Positions 21,578 to 34,252 of a DNA stretch of 64,000 nt are shown here, in pieces (position 1 is the stretch's first letter; every line of letters starts with the position of its first letter). Position numbers and translations under genes: made by a program. The stretch comes from Brachycybe producta (taxonomy: Eukaryota; Arthropoda; Diplopoda; Playtdesmida; Andrognathidae). The notes under the pieces are model-generated. The model searched no databases. It was not told where the DNA came from and saw only the letters and a list, made by a program, of their open reading frames with translations. The DNA is taken from NCBI GenBank assembly GCA_036925085.1, contig JAUPFP010000050.1, forward strand, positions 1,278,001-1,342,000. The letters are read 5' to 3'.

Positions 21578-21925
21578 TCAACCACACGCCTCCTCTGAAT
21601 TGGACTAACTTTTGAAGCGCCGTATTGCACACTGAATATGAAGTCAATGTTGTCTTGCTGATGTCGCTGGGAATGCATTGCCAGGAAATTTTCCAGTTCA
21701 GGTGTAATGAATTTTCTAAGTTTGTACTGTCATGAGCAGCTATAGAAACACCTCAACCACACCACCCACGCTGAATATTTTTATCTTTTGAATCGTACAT
21801 TGCACACATCAAATGAAGACTATCTTGCCTTGCAGTCATAACTTGCTTGTCATAAGATTCATAACTAATTTATCAATTTATTAATGGGCACGGAAAGTCC
21901 TTCCAGTTCAGAGGAGTACAAATCA
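21578..21925 (+). repeat. Two tandem family D monomers
   Basis: The first unit has TGAATTGGACTAACTTTTG and GAAGCGCC near 21595-21620 and ends GTAATGAATTTTCTAAGTTT. The second starts ATAGAAACACCTCAACC near 21743 and ends TTCCAGTTCAGAGG near 21912. Period is about 170 bp. Confidence 0.55.
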
Positions 21926-23014
21926 TATTTCTGAGTGATCAAGTAATCATTGACTCATCAGTCGTTTTACAAAAAAAAAGTAATTGTAAAACAATTAGAA
22001 TTTTACCAAATAATAATTTCAATTACATATTAGATGTTTTCAAAAGTAATGTGGTGAAATGCTACCAAACATGTTTATACTGATGAATGAATATATAATG
22101 ATAATTTATGCATATTTCTAAATGTAACTCTGCCACAAATGTTATAACCTTTGCGTTGTAATTATTTCATACATTTTAAAGCTTTCTTTCCTCCAGGGAT
22201 AAAATAGTTTTTGCTTTTTGCTTCTGAAAATGATAAATCATTTTGCTGGCTGAAAATTTCTAATACTGAATTAATTATTTTCAACACTTAACAGGGTTTC
22301 ATTCATTTCAAATCATTGCTGAGATAAAAATAGCGAGAGAGAGAGAACGAAAGAAAGGATGGAATTAATATTTTGTATAAAAATTGTTTTCAACTCAGCG
22401 AACACTTTTTTTTTATTTCGTAAATAACAAAAAAAAAATTTGTGGAAATGTATCTGGAATATATTTAAATATTTTGATGCACTTATTTCGGATGGCAGTT
22501 CGGGTTATTCATAAGTGGCAGTGAAAATATTGATTTCTACAAGGTGATCATCAAAATGTGACATATTTACGTATATTATACAAGTTCATAAAAGTTAACA
22601 ACGACAGTATATAAAATTTAATTTGAGCAAATTACACCTTCTTTCATGCTGCTGTAAGCAAAGGTACACATTTTAAAATACATTTTGAACATAATGTGAA
22701 CTTCATTTGGAAACTGCTGGAGGGATAGGGAGGGAGTCTCTGTTCTAGGACATTTTCTTCGAAAGTAGTTTCTGAACACCTTCGAAAACTACTTAAATGG
22801 TGTTTGAAATTTACATTTGTCACGCCTGTAGGTTCTTATGGCATAATTTAACTGCTTACTTGAACACTGAGGTTAAGTAAGATGCATCAAGGCTAAATGT
22901 ACAGTTTCGTAATTGGCTCATTAATGGCTGGTTGTTGTTGGAGATTGTGATTTTTGCAAGCATGCACATCCAATGTACTGTCAAAATGGCATCATTTCGG
23001 CAAAGGTTGAATTT

Positions 23015-23200
23015 TTAGCCAATCAGTATGCAGAGTTCAGGCATCGACCGACACGTTGGGGGGGAGGGAGAGGGTTAAGAAACCAAACAAATTTAAAAAA
23101 TAAACAAGTTTGTTTCTTTGATAGTGTTAATATTCTACTATACAAAGGTGGAATGTGTTTGTTAAACTTTATTTTACAGTCTTGAGTCGAGGCGTGAGTC
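23015..23200. repeat. Dispersed repeat shared with 25780-25935
   Basis: Shared motifs in the same order: CCAAT(C/G)A, AGTTCAGGCATCGACC, a G-rich stretch, AACAAGTTTGTTTCTTTGA, GTCTTGAG and GAGGCGTGAGTC. The element is unrecognised and non-coding. Confidence 0.5.
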
Positions 23201-23227
23201 CGATGCTCCACAACGTTTTTATTCTTA

Positions 23228-23345
23228 GCGCCTTTGCAAACGAACCACATTATTAGTGGTTGAGTTCGACTTCAAAACGAAGTTTGTGTGGTGCCCGTGT
23301 GCAAAGGTTCGATACACGACCACCTAAAAGTGGTTCGTGAGCCAA
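23228..23345. repeat. Foldback repeat with ACGAACCAC arms (family E)
   Basis: Left ACGAACCAC near 23240 pairs with right GTGGTTCGTG near 23330. Related TTCACACAAACCAC-type ends occur near 33918, 46328-46497 and 51127-51297. Confidence 0.45.
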
Positions 23346-24880
23346 GACACGTATGCTCTGACCAACTATACTTTGTTTACGGTTCGTGCTTATGGCATTC
23401 ATATTAGTGACACCAAAATGACTTCAACTCACCTTTTTGTTTCATTTTTTTTGTAACAAATGCAATGAATAGTCAGAGCATAATTAGTCAGTCATTTAAT
23501 AATATTGGGCAAAAGTTTTGATTTCACCTTTAAAATTAGGCCTATTGTTTTCATCATCTGGCTTAGTTTAATTTACTTTTTAGAAGAAGGAAAAAAAATG
23601 CAAGCTTGTTGTGTGAAATTGCAATGCCATCTGTTTTGATCTTGAAAGTTTTTCTTTAGATGAAATCTTTCCTTTGAACGACATTCATTAATGGACACCA
23701 ACGTTTGTTTAGTTGTTGAAGCTGCGAATTTTTTGACAAACTTAATGAATTATGATCCTTAGTTCTTATTTTGACACATCTTTAATTAGATTGTTTTCTA
23801 TGTTTCATATGACTTTGCATTTCAGGGTGTAATTGTTTATTTTTTTTAACTGCATATCTAAGGGCTTAATTTGTCAAGTTAGTAGAGAAAAGATGGCTAT
23901 GAGTTTTAGGCCTACTGCAATTTGTCAACATTGAGTTTGTTTGAATTCTTCTTATAAAAATTGCTCTGACAGTGGGTGCATTTGAGAAATAGAGAACGCA
24001 TTCCATAAATTTACATTATTCAGGAAGCATTTGAAAACGTCATTAAATTTGTTTGAAAACGACTTCAGTCAATATTCGACATGATAAGTAGGAGCAGCTG
24101 ACAGGTTAGGTTTAGGACTGGCTTTAATTGAATGCAAGATGCATTGCGAAACATGATTTAAATTGTATTAGTTTAAATTAATGGTTTCCTTTATCTAACA
24201 TTTTTTGTTTATTTTTAAATCTGCCAAAAAGATAACGTTGTAGTCCGTCCTTTTACCGTTTTTGTTTTTGAAATAATTTTTCCTTTTCTTAAAGTTGCAT
24301 CTAAAATGCTAAAGAAACTATTTATTATAATTATGATAAATTATATTCATCACAATTCAATTTCTTGTTTTTTGATGGATTATATATTATTTATTATTTT
24401 CTATAAAAAATAATTGATGTTAACCTGTTTTAAGTTTTAATTAGTGTTTTAATGCAAAATGTAATTTATTATTTTGTTTTCTTTTATATGTTTTTCTTAA
24501 AGTACGGTCCTTCTTATTCATGAGAGAATTAATAATAAATGAAATGCAATTCATCAACACTAATTATGTGATAAATACGATAGATGTTCTTTTTTTAATT
24601 ATTAATACTTCAACTGTAAGAATTTTGAGGGTGGTTGTGTTTGTTTATTTACAACTTACTGTAGCCTACATTATGTGTTGTGTGTTAAAAAGTAGAAAAA
24701 TTGATTTAGTCGACCGTCGTCGTCATCGTCGTTCTGTTGAAGGTGGAATGGAAGGGAAAAAGGCAGCTGTTTTGTGTGTTGTTGGCTTTGGATTTTAAAT
24801 TTATTTGCAGCATCTGGCCAAAGAAAATTTGGTGTGCACAAAAATAATTTAAAAATAACCACATGCATATATAGACATAC

Positions 24881-24908
24881 TTATTATTATTATTATTATT
24901 ATTATTAT
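24881..24908. repeat. (ATT)n microsatellite
   Basis: About nine uninterrupted TTA/ATT units. Confidence 0.95.
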
Positions 24909-25039
24909 GCATAAGTTGCATAACTTACATGAGAAAATACTGTACATTGAGACACACCGTCCCATTTTTATGGTTCACTTTCTTGTTGAATCGCCAACAA
25001 CAAAACAAAAATGAAAGAGACAAACAAGTATATGTCCTT

Positions 25040-25062
25040 TTTCTTCTTCTTCTTCTTCTTCT
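25040..25062. repeat. (TTC)n microsatellite
   Basis: About seven TTC units. Confidence 0.9.
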
Positions 25063-25604
25063 GATAGATCATCTGGTTTTTTTTCCACTCAATTTCATAT
25101 AGAGTGCCTTTGATACCATGATGAAATGGCGGCAGAGAGAGTGTTGAAAATTGCGACTATTTTGTCTAGACACGGAACGGTTCGCAATTATCATTTGGAT
25201 GTAAAGTTAGCCTTGTGTACACGTAGAAGAAAAAAACTGAGACACATAAAAAATCAAAGTGTTCTTATTGTTGGTGTAATATTCGGAAAGGTGGAGAAAT
25301 TGACTTTGATTTGACAGCCTGAAAAAAAAACCTCGGAATGGAAGTGAAGATGACATTTTCTTTCTAGAAAAAAAACACACAAGAAAATAACCAGTTTAAA
25401 TCATATACTGTAGTGTAGATGTCACTTCCATTGCATTTCTTTTCCATATGAACTCGAAAAAGACAAAATAAATCCTTTCCATCTTGAAAGCATTTTTTTT
25501 ACAGGAGTTTCCCTTCTATTATTACATTAAAGTGGTTTTACAGTGTAAACGCCCCTTCAAACTCTTTCTCTATTTTGTCTGTCTGTCACGAGTAAGAGGA
25601 ACTT

Positions 25605-25757
25605 GAAAGTGTTTTCAAACTAGAATGGTAACTCATCATGTTGATATAATGTATTTTAAAATAAGCGCTTTATGTCAGTTTGAAAATGATTCAACTTTAT
25701 TTAAACAATTTTAAACATGTAGTGATTATTCTAGTTTGTAACACACTTTTAATTAAG
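25605..25757. repeat. Foldback MITE with AAACTAGAA arms (family A core)
   Basis: AAGTGTTTTCAAACTAGAATGG on the left and TTCTAGTTTGTAACACACTT on the right are inverted relative to each other; the centre has GTTTGAAAATGATTCAACTTT, as in the other copies. Confidence 0.6.
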
Positions 25758-25779
25758 GAGGTTTTAATTTTCAACTAAC

Positions 25780-25935
25780 CAATGAAAAAGTGAGACTTCA
25801 GGCAACGACCAATGCATTGAGGGGAGAAAAACAAGTTTGTTTCTTTGACGGAGCCCGATGCTTGATGTGAGAATTGAAGTCTTGAGTTAGAAAATTGAGG
25901 TCTACGGTCGATGCTTGAGTTGAGGCGTGAGTCTA
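25780..25935. repeat. Dispersed repeat shared with 23015-23200
   Basis: Contains AACAAGTTTGTTTCTTTGA and GAGGCGTGAGTC in the same order as the copy 2.7 kb to the left; the tract between them differs. Confidence 0.5.
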
Positions 25936-27342
25936 GGTTGAACTATATATTTTTCCTCGAACAAAGCAAGATTAGAGTGCTGGTTATTATTTGTTAGTGG
26001 GTTTTTTCTTTCTTTCTGAGACTGGAATTCACTTCTAAAGGAAATTTGTGCATGAAAAACATTCTTTAATGGTGGGATCTTTAGATTTTTTTTTTGACAA
26101 TGCAACTTACCAACTGCACCATAGTTCATTATGTTGGGATTGTTGTTGTTGGATTTGTATTTTCTGGTTGATATGACTTTTTGTATATATAATGATATTA
26201 TTAACGCGTGAATAACTGACCAACAAAGTGTGTGCAAGTAAATTGGAAATGATTGCTTTGAAGATAATTGTGGGTTTATTAATTATTTACAAAATACATA
26301 TATAGTGTTAGGATGTATTGTGTTATGTGTATTTTTTAAAGTATGATGAATTTGCATTTCACAAGTTGTTCATCTCAAATCTAATTGAATACCAGAATTT
26401 TGTTGCTATGAAAATACTGTGTATTTGTTGTACACAATTGCGATGTAAATGTTCATCAATATCATTCTAAATTAAAGGCAGATTTTTGTGCGCGTTTTGA
26501 GCTTTTCAATTTCAAGTGTTGATCTAGTACAAAATACAACATGCAGCTTTAAACTAGTATATTTTCACAATGTCACTAATGTCCGTATGAAGTACTCTCG
26601 TGGAGGGTATACTGTACATCATCAGAGAATTGAATTTGTTTGCCGTGGAATGTTGTGACGGTGCAAAATGTGATGTGTACAGACAGCACCCAGCTCAAAT
26701 TGCAAGTTTTAAAGCGTGCCCTTCAAGTTGAAAACACAATGAAATTTGTTTTTAGATAATGAATAATGGCATAGTTTGCAAAAGTAGCTTCTGTAAGGTT
26801 TTATAATCTTCTATTGTACTGTATGTCATGCGTAAGACTTAAACACTTGGTTTTTTGTGTGTTTCTTGCAACCCGGCCCGGTGGCAAAACACCCATAAAA
26901 CTTTATTTAGCTTTAAAATTAAATTCTAAAATTGGATTTTCTAAAGTTTTTTTTTCTTTCTTGCAACTGTTCTTAAACAACGAAGGATTTTTTTGTGGAT
27001 TTTTATGAATTTGGCATATTACAGGGTGGTCCTTTCACTTGTTTAATATTACAAAAATGAATGACTTTTCTTCTCTTGTTGTATGTATCGACTTGAGACA
27101 AAAGTCTAAGGGTTTTTTTTTTCAATGTGTGAACACGATCGATCTTTTTGTTACAATTTTCTTCTTTTCTATCTGAAAGTAATGAGTTAATACTTAAATA
27201 TAATATACAAACTATTGACAAAATGTTGATTTAATATTTCAGTTTAAAATATTAATAATAAAGTCAATTTTATTTGGTTCATGTGACATGTCCTTAACTG
27301 GATTCCGTATAATTCACTTAAATGTGTGTACAAGGTATTTGG

Positions 27343-27520
27343 TATGTTCTCGTTAGGTTCATGCAGCTATCAATGCACCGCATACAGCATTACACAAAAA
27401 TGACATTACAACTAGTGCCTTGTACCCCAATGCAATGTGGTAGGTGATGGTGGCAACGTCATTTTTCTGTAATGCCGTATGCGGTGCATTAATAGCTGCA
27501 GGAACGTGTAACGCGAACAT
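27343..27520. repeat. 178-bp foldback MITE
   Basis: Left arm 27343-27403 and right arm 27458-27520 are inverted copies with few mismatches; cores are GCAGCTATCAATGCACCGCA and TGCGGTGCATTAATAGCTGC. The spacer is about 55 bp. No coding capacity and no other copy noticed here. Confidence 0.75.
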
Positions 27521-30500
27521 TATATATGCGTTTATAAATTTGAATTTAATAATGGTTTACAACTGAAAGGATCACTCTGTAAGTTTGTTTTTGTAAATTG
27601 CTAAGATAGAAGAGAATGAGTGAGGTGCTGAGTGTTGACGACGGGGTGTTGGCTGCTGCTTTTCCATTCAATTAGATTTGTCGTTCTTTTTTTTCTCGAA
27701 GTGGAACGTTTTTTCTCTCTCTTTCTCTAGAAATCTCCTTAGCCAAACACACAGAAAACGATGTCTAAAAACAGTGATAACCAACGTTCAGGAGTAGAAA
27801 AAGGGATGATGATGATGATGAAGAAAGGCTTTTGAACACTTATTTGTAGGCCACATATGATGCATTTGTATGTTAACAACATGCATTCATGTGATTGAAT
27901 TTTTTTTTTTGTTGCAGGATTTGGGAGAATTGAACTTATATTTCATTTAGGGTTGCAGCTGGTGGTTTCAACACAATATGAGAAAATGAATATTGATGTT
28001 TTAATCCAAGGTGTAACGAAGTCGTTGACCTTTTTCTTTCAATTTGAAACATTAATTAAGATAGATAGGTTGCTATTTGATAATGCGTTACTGCAACGTA
28101 CGATTGTAGGCCTACTACTTAATATTTCAGCTAGCAGACATTTGAAAACGTCTGAAATCCAGGAACAATTGTTGTATGACGACGAAATGGAAGAACCAAA
28201 AGTGATGGTTATGTTCAGTAGTCAATGGGTAAGAGAGATTGGAATTCTACACTGAGGTTTCATTTCATTTATGGGGTTGTAGTACATCACGATTGGGTAA
28301 ACCGTCATGTGCATTCTTTAACTGCTGCTATTATTGGAAAATGCCACTCGCCTACATTTTTTTTGCCATTGTTACAAATATAATCAATTTCGAATGAAGC
28401 TTGAGGGGTTGGGAGAAGGCTGGAGTGACACGACCTTGGATGGAACTTGGAGGTTAATTTTCATTGCTTAAAGTAGGAGTAAATATTGCAAAACAAACCA
28501 CAGGCTGGGGTCACACTACTGATCAGATTGTTGTGAAGTGTAGTGCAGTACAATGGTGCACAGCAGCATTTGCAACACATGTCTGTACATGTATTCTGGA
28601 GAGTAAGAAAGAGACTATGCTTGTTGTGCAGAGACTGTGCCAAATTCCAACCAATAGGAAACTAAGTTTTCAATTTTGTTGTTGGTCTATTAGGATATGA
28701 TGCCATTAGTTGAGGTTACTTGAATGAAGATTATAGTCGAGTTTGATACACTGTCTTGTTGTTGAATCGTGTGTGTATTTTCTGGTTGCGTATCACTTGT
28801 TGTACAAGATTGTATTATATAATTCAAATGTTGAGTAATTTGACTCCATTTTAGCAGCAATTCACACTGGATATAAATATTTAAATTATATAAAAACATA
28901 TGTAGTTTTATTTTTCCATTATTTATTGTTCGTGTGATGAAAAAAAAACCCCAAAAAATTGAACACCAAGGTAAGATTTTTCTTTTCTCCAAACTTTTTT
29001 TATTAGCAATATTTTGGTTGATGGCTGATAGAGGGTTTTATTTATGGATGTCATTTACCGGGTCATTTGCTTCATTTCTTGAGCTTATTTTGTGGTTTAT
29101 GCTCTAGTCATCCTTGCAAGCAATTCTCTCTCTCTTTTCTCTCTTTCCCGGCTTTTATCTTATCACTTAATTGGAACAGACAAGGGCCTCTTAGTATGTG
29201 GAAAAGTGAAGAGATGAAAATGGTTACCATTTCGTTTCATGTTTGTGTGTCTTATTTTAAGTGTTTAAAGCTAGACGCACTCTCAGAACCACTTTAGTGG
29301 TGTCCTCATAAAAGTGGCCTCCATATCATCAGAGCCTAGCTGAGTGATGATAGAATAGCATGTCACCTAGACGTCGAAAATGTCAGTTTAGCATTAATAG
29401 AAAGAATGCATGGTTTTATTGTTCTTTCATTCTGCTAGACGATATATGCTATGCTACCAGTGATCAATTAGGCGTTGATATGTTTATACCATTAGCGTTG
29501 ATTTATTAATTTGCTGAAGATGAGAGTTTTATTGAAGCTTAGCTGATCATTAGTAAGCTGTTCAGTTAGTAAATAAAACTTTGTTGAGCTTTATACACAT
29601 AACCCAGCTTTCCAGTTCGGAGGATTTATTTTAACACACATGGTCGGTATGATGTGGTGGCGGCCTTCACAAGGGAATTATTATGGCCGTCACGTGATGG
29701 TAATGATGACGTATCGATGGTTTTTTGTAGTCACAATGAGCTGGAATATTCGAAGGTTTTACAAATTTCAGCTCAATAAATCTTTTAGATGCAATCTGCT
29801 TTCTGTTTTGGACAAAAGAAATTTAACTTCATCATCATTTTTATTTGTATTTTCTGCCTAATTAAGGCTGCAGAAAAGGCCAACCGAAAATAAAATGTAT
29901 ACAATATAAATAATTGCATTCTAGTTGTTTAGCAGAAAGTAGGCAGACAAACAAATGCTGCGGAAACTATTGTATTCTGCCATGCAGCCTTACATATTAT
30001 AAGTAAATAAGTAACCTGTATCTTTTAGGCGCATCATTTCTTACGACTCCTCCTGTTTTTCATTCTTTGCTTTCCTGTTCCATAAACCCAAAAATTTGTC
30101 TTTAGTTAGTTGTTTTCTTAGGCAGAAAAGTAGAGTAATTTTTTGTTATTTCTATCTTCTGTTTTTTTAACACTTGTAACCGAGACCTGAAAATGGAAAA
30201 TAACGAGTGGCAACTAAGTACTTAAATTACTAAAACAGCTTATTACAGTCTAGGTTGGATTTTTTTCTTCTTTCGATTTACAACAACTTGCAGCCATATA
30301 AATATTTATTAAAGTTTTGTCATGTTTACGGTTGGTTGGATTAAAAGCTTTATTTTGAACCTTATTTAGAAATTTTTGGATATATATAACCTTCTTCTGC
30401 GTACTTTATTTAACCCTTCAGATTAAGCAAAGGTTAGCTAGCAGCCATTTGTTGATTTTAGAACTTATTTTAGTTTCTTTACTTGGCTTCGAGGCATTCT

Positions 30501-31688
30501 TAAGAGTATATCAATAGAAAACAATTTTTTTGTTCATATTTTAATTGTGAAGGACTTAAAATGTATGATTTTCTTCTTCTGAGGTTTTTTGTGTTTTATG
30601 AGTGAAGTTTATAAAGTGGATTACAATTGGCTTAAATGAATTCATAAAAGAAAAACATAGGTTTTTAATCATAAGAAGGAGAAAATGCCTTTTTAAGTGC
30701 TAAAAGTTTAAACCATAAAGTGTTTTAATGTTTTCTTGAGTGAAAACACTTGTTAATTTGAGGAGAAAAAATACTTTACTTGAGGCACAATTCACTAGAA
30801 AATTATGCTAATTTTTTCTTCTTCCTCCTTTTCTTTATAATAAAACCAGATTGCATATTCTCAGAAAACCCACTTTACATGAATGAATGGGCCATATTTA
30901 TTGTTTTATGTTGATATTTTTAAGTAGTGTTTTTTTACACTTGATGATGAATGTTGGCTTAAGCGATTTTGTGGAAGGAGGCAGAAAAATGGTGGTTGTT
31001 TGTTTGTACATGTTTGTACACCTATGGAAGTTCGTTTGTGGTTGCCCAAAATTCATTGGGGGGGGGCTACTGAAACAACTTTTGAAATAGACGAACAAGT
31101 ACTATAAATGTTTTTTTTTCGGTCATTTAAGTGCTTAAAATATCATTGAATCATGTGAAGAGTGCTCTTGATGTTGTTCTGTATTCAAAGGGGGTTTGTG
31201 TTTGTGCTCATTCAAAGGGGTTTTTCAAAAACCCTTTCAAATTCCAAATGTTTCTTGCCTCCAAGGTTTAGAGAGAGAGAGAAAGAGAGAGAGAAAGGAC
31301 GTTCTTTTAGTGTCTTGTGCCAACAAAACACATCTTGAGCTTTTTATATTTCTCTAATACAAAAATCCAACTCGTTATTACAGTATGTTATAAGGAATTT
31401 CTTTTCATTTTAAATTTGGAGTGAGTGCATTTTCCGTTTTCTGTGTTTCTTATTAAATGCCAAACACAGGAAACAAACTTCCTTTTTCAAGTCTCATATT
31501 TGCACTTCCATCTATTCTTTATTACAATGTTCTCTAGAAATGAAAAACAAATCTGTTTAGGAAATAAATTGAAAGTTAAAAATAAAACATATGAGTGAGT
31601 GACAATAAGTACTAACTAGTTGCCTAGTTTTGTTTTTGTTAAATTTTAATTGAAGAATTGAGAATTGAAAAATGTTTTAGGTGCATTC

Positions 31689-31800
31689 TCATGAGCATCT
31701 ATAGAAACATGTCTAAGACGCCCGCTCTGAATTGGCCTAACATTTTGAAGCGCACATTGCATACAGGAAATGAAGACATTCTTGTCTTGCAGACTTCACT
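31689..31800 (+). repeat. Family D monomer, partial
   Basis: Contains ATAGAAACATG, GCTCTGAATTGGCCTAAC, TTTTGAAGCGCACATTGCA and GAAATGAAGACATTC followed by TTGTCTTGCAGAC, in the same order as the other copies. Confidence 0.55.
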
Positions 31801-33234
31801 AGAAATGTATTTCATGAATACAACATTTTCGTTGTCACTCATCCGGTTTTTCTTCCACAAAATGTACTACAGTAGTAGTTCGTATGTGTTTAGCTGTGAT
31901 TTCCACAAACCCAAATAAAAGCAAAAAATGAACTGTACTCGAAACACGCCCAAATATTATTTTATTTCAATGCTTGATAGATTAATGAAATTCCCATACG
32001 AAGAACTTTTTAAGTAAAGAATACATGTACATTTGAATAAAAGATAACTTCAAAGTTTGAAGTTGGGAAATCACTGAAATGTGTTTTCTGATTTTTTATT
32101 CTTATTCAAGATCTTGAGTCAAACTTCGATTATTTCCTGAAGTGTGTCTCACTTGGGAGTTTTTTTTAAGAGTGACACCATCGACCCTGGTCAGAATAAT
32201 GACACATACAGTATGTCTATATATACTTCCACAATTTAAAAACCAATTTTTACTGAGTTTGAGAGGACCACCATTATCACCACCGCCATTACACAACTAT
32301 TATTATAAAACGTATATAATAACCCAGGAACCTTTTTTCCATTGAAACTGGGTTCAATTCAGTGAATTGACCGCGGCATAAGGATGTATGTATCCACTAC
32401 TGATTATTCCGAGAAAATGCATTATCCATGTTACTGGAACGGTTTTTCTAATGTGTTTTTTTTAGATTGTCTGGAACTCTTAAACGAAAATGGACAGTTT
32501 TTTTTTACAACTAGTCTTTATTGTTAAACCATCGCATGTATTATTATTTTTATTATAAGATAGCGAAAATTGTTTCTTATGGTTGGGTTCTCTTTTCGTA
32601 TTTTGGAACCTTCTTTTTTTTTTCTCTCTCGCTTTATTGACGTTTTTAAGAGTTTATCCAGTTTCATTTTGATCTGATTGTCAAGTATTTTTTTTTTCAG
32701 ATGAGAAACTTTTAAATATATTTGAAGAAAAAAAAAACATTCCACAGATTTTCCATTAGCTTTCGAGTTTAAATAATTAAGTAAAGAGGTTTTTTTTAAA
32801 TTTATTGCATCTTAAGCTTACACTTCGATCAGTTTATGCTTTGTAACAAACCAAACAGATCGCGAGGGTATGATGATGAATAAGTGATAAATTAGGTAAA
32901 CTTAAAACTGAAAAAATAAGTTCATTAAACTACACGTTTTGTGCCAATTGCAGCATTTGCAAAATGACATTATTTCTTTGACTGTAATTGAAGACATGAA
33001 TTTAAAAAATAGAATATATTAAGCCTCAGCTCTGATGGCTCTTCATTGAAGTTCATGGCACGTTTACATCTGACAATTATTTACCTGAAGTTAGTGTTAG
33101 ATAAATGAGGTTTCAAAGTATGTTCAAATATAACATTAGTACAAAATTAGTTTGTAGGGTTTTATTGTAGAACCTTCTTGAGAATCGAATAAAAGTTTAT
33201 CAAAAGTTTCAGTAATTCCCTGAAGTCTTAAGTG

Positions 33235-33871
33235 CAAAGGCGTAGCTAGGCAACCGCAAGACCCGCAACTGCGGGGGCGCAGGAGGTTTGGGGGCGCAAA
33301 AAACGAAATGAAAGTTATGTATTTTCAAAAATAATTGAATAAATTGAGTGATTCCGAATCGCTCGCCTAATTTATTGTTAATTTCGAAAATAAATCGACT
33401 TTCATTTAATATTTATTTTTAAAAAATACATACTTGCACCAGTTCATACAGATCAATGGGCACGGCAGAGGAACGGTCGGAATAGTCGGAAAAATAGTAG
33501 AAACAGTCGGAAGGTTAAATTTAGTTATATTAAGCTTGTTGCACTGTGGTTGGAAGCGCAGCCTCCAGTTTTTAAAGAATTATTAAATCAAATTTGTTCA
33601 TTGTTCGACTGTTCCCTTATTTGATTAACGAGAGGAACGGTTGGAACAATGGACAAATTTGTTTTAATAATTCTTTAAAAAATGGGGGGGGGGGGTGCGC
33701 TCCACCAGGCCCCCTGCAACAAGCTTAATTTCCTAACCTTTCCTGACCTTCCGACTGTTAGTACTGTTGTTCAGACCTGTTCCACCGTTCATCAAAATAG
33801 CACCCCACCCAGTATGAGGGCTATGTGGAGAGAGAGGTAAGGGGACGCAACCACGTCATAGTACGTCACTG
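33235..33871 (+). mobile_element. 637-bp hAT-like non-autonomous transposon, strongly foldback
   Basis: Imperfect terminal inverted repeats CAAAGGCGTAGCTAG and (complement of right end) CAGTGACGTACTATG bound the element, flanked by 8-bp direct repeats cttaagtg (33227-33234) and cttatgtg (33872-33879), 7 of 8 identical. An 8-bp duplication and CAnnG...CGTA ends fit the hAT superfamily. Inside are two nested inverted-repeat systems: about 33304-33410, and arms 33470-33615 with 33632-33789 around a small AT-rich loop. No transposase frame is present. Confidence 0.65.
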
Positions 33872-34100
33872 CTTATGTGGATTTTGGAAGTTGTTTTCTG
33901 AAATGATAATTCGCAATTAGAGCCTTTTCACACAAACCACGATTGGTGGTCAAGTTTGAATGCAAAATGTAGTCGACTTGTTAGCAAACCAACTACTTAA
34001 TATAATTTGAAAAACGAAAATCACTAATTTGAAATTGTCATCAAAAGTTTATTTTTAATTATTCCAGTTGGTTCAATATTGAGATAGGTCTAAAAAAACG

Positions 34101-34252
34101 TGAACTTGAAAACCTGACATTTGAACCCTCTGAGAAGGGTTCTTACTTCCAACATAGAAAAGAAACTTGTTTTTTCAAATGATACTCAAAAGAAGCAAGG
34201 TTTTTATATCTTGTAACCCTCTTCATAGGGTTCAAGTTGAAGTTCAAGTGCA
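34101..34252. repeat. Foldback repeat (family B)
   Basis: Left arm 34101-34145 (TTGAACCCTCTGAGAAGGGT inside) pairs with right arm 34213-34252 (AACCCTCTTCATAGGGTTCAA inside). Each arm end is itself palindromic around GAACCC/GGGTTC. Confidence 0.55.

Noticed and set aside
23290..23330. tRNA-like GGTTCGATACAC (B-box resemblance)
   Set aside because: No A box or cloverleaf could be drawn; it is part of a foldback repeat.
25126..25314. 62-codon frame starting ATGGCGGCAGAG with good start context
   Set aside because: No domain, no clear splice structure linking it to SK; considered as an alternative first exon but not supportable.
27953..28255. 100-codon plus-strand frame after an acceptor-like tract
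   Set aside because: It begins at TTG, matches no family I know, and is close to chance length in 64 kb; possible but unsupported.
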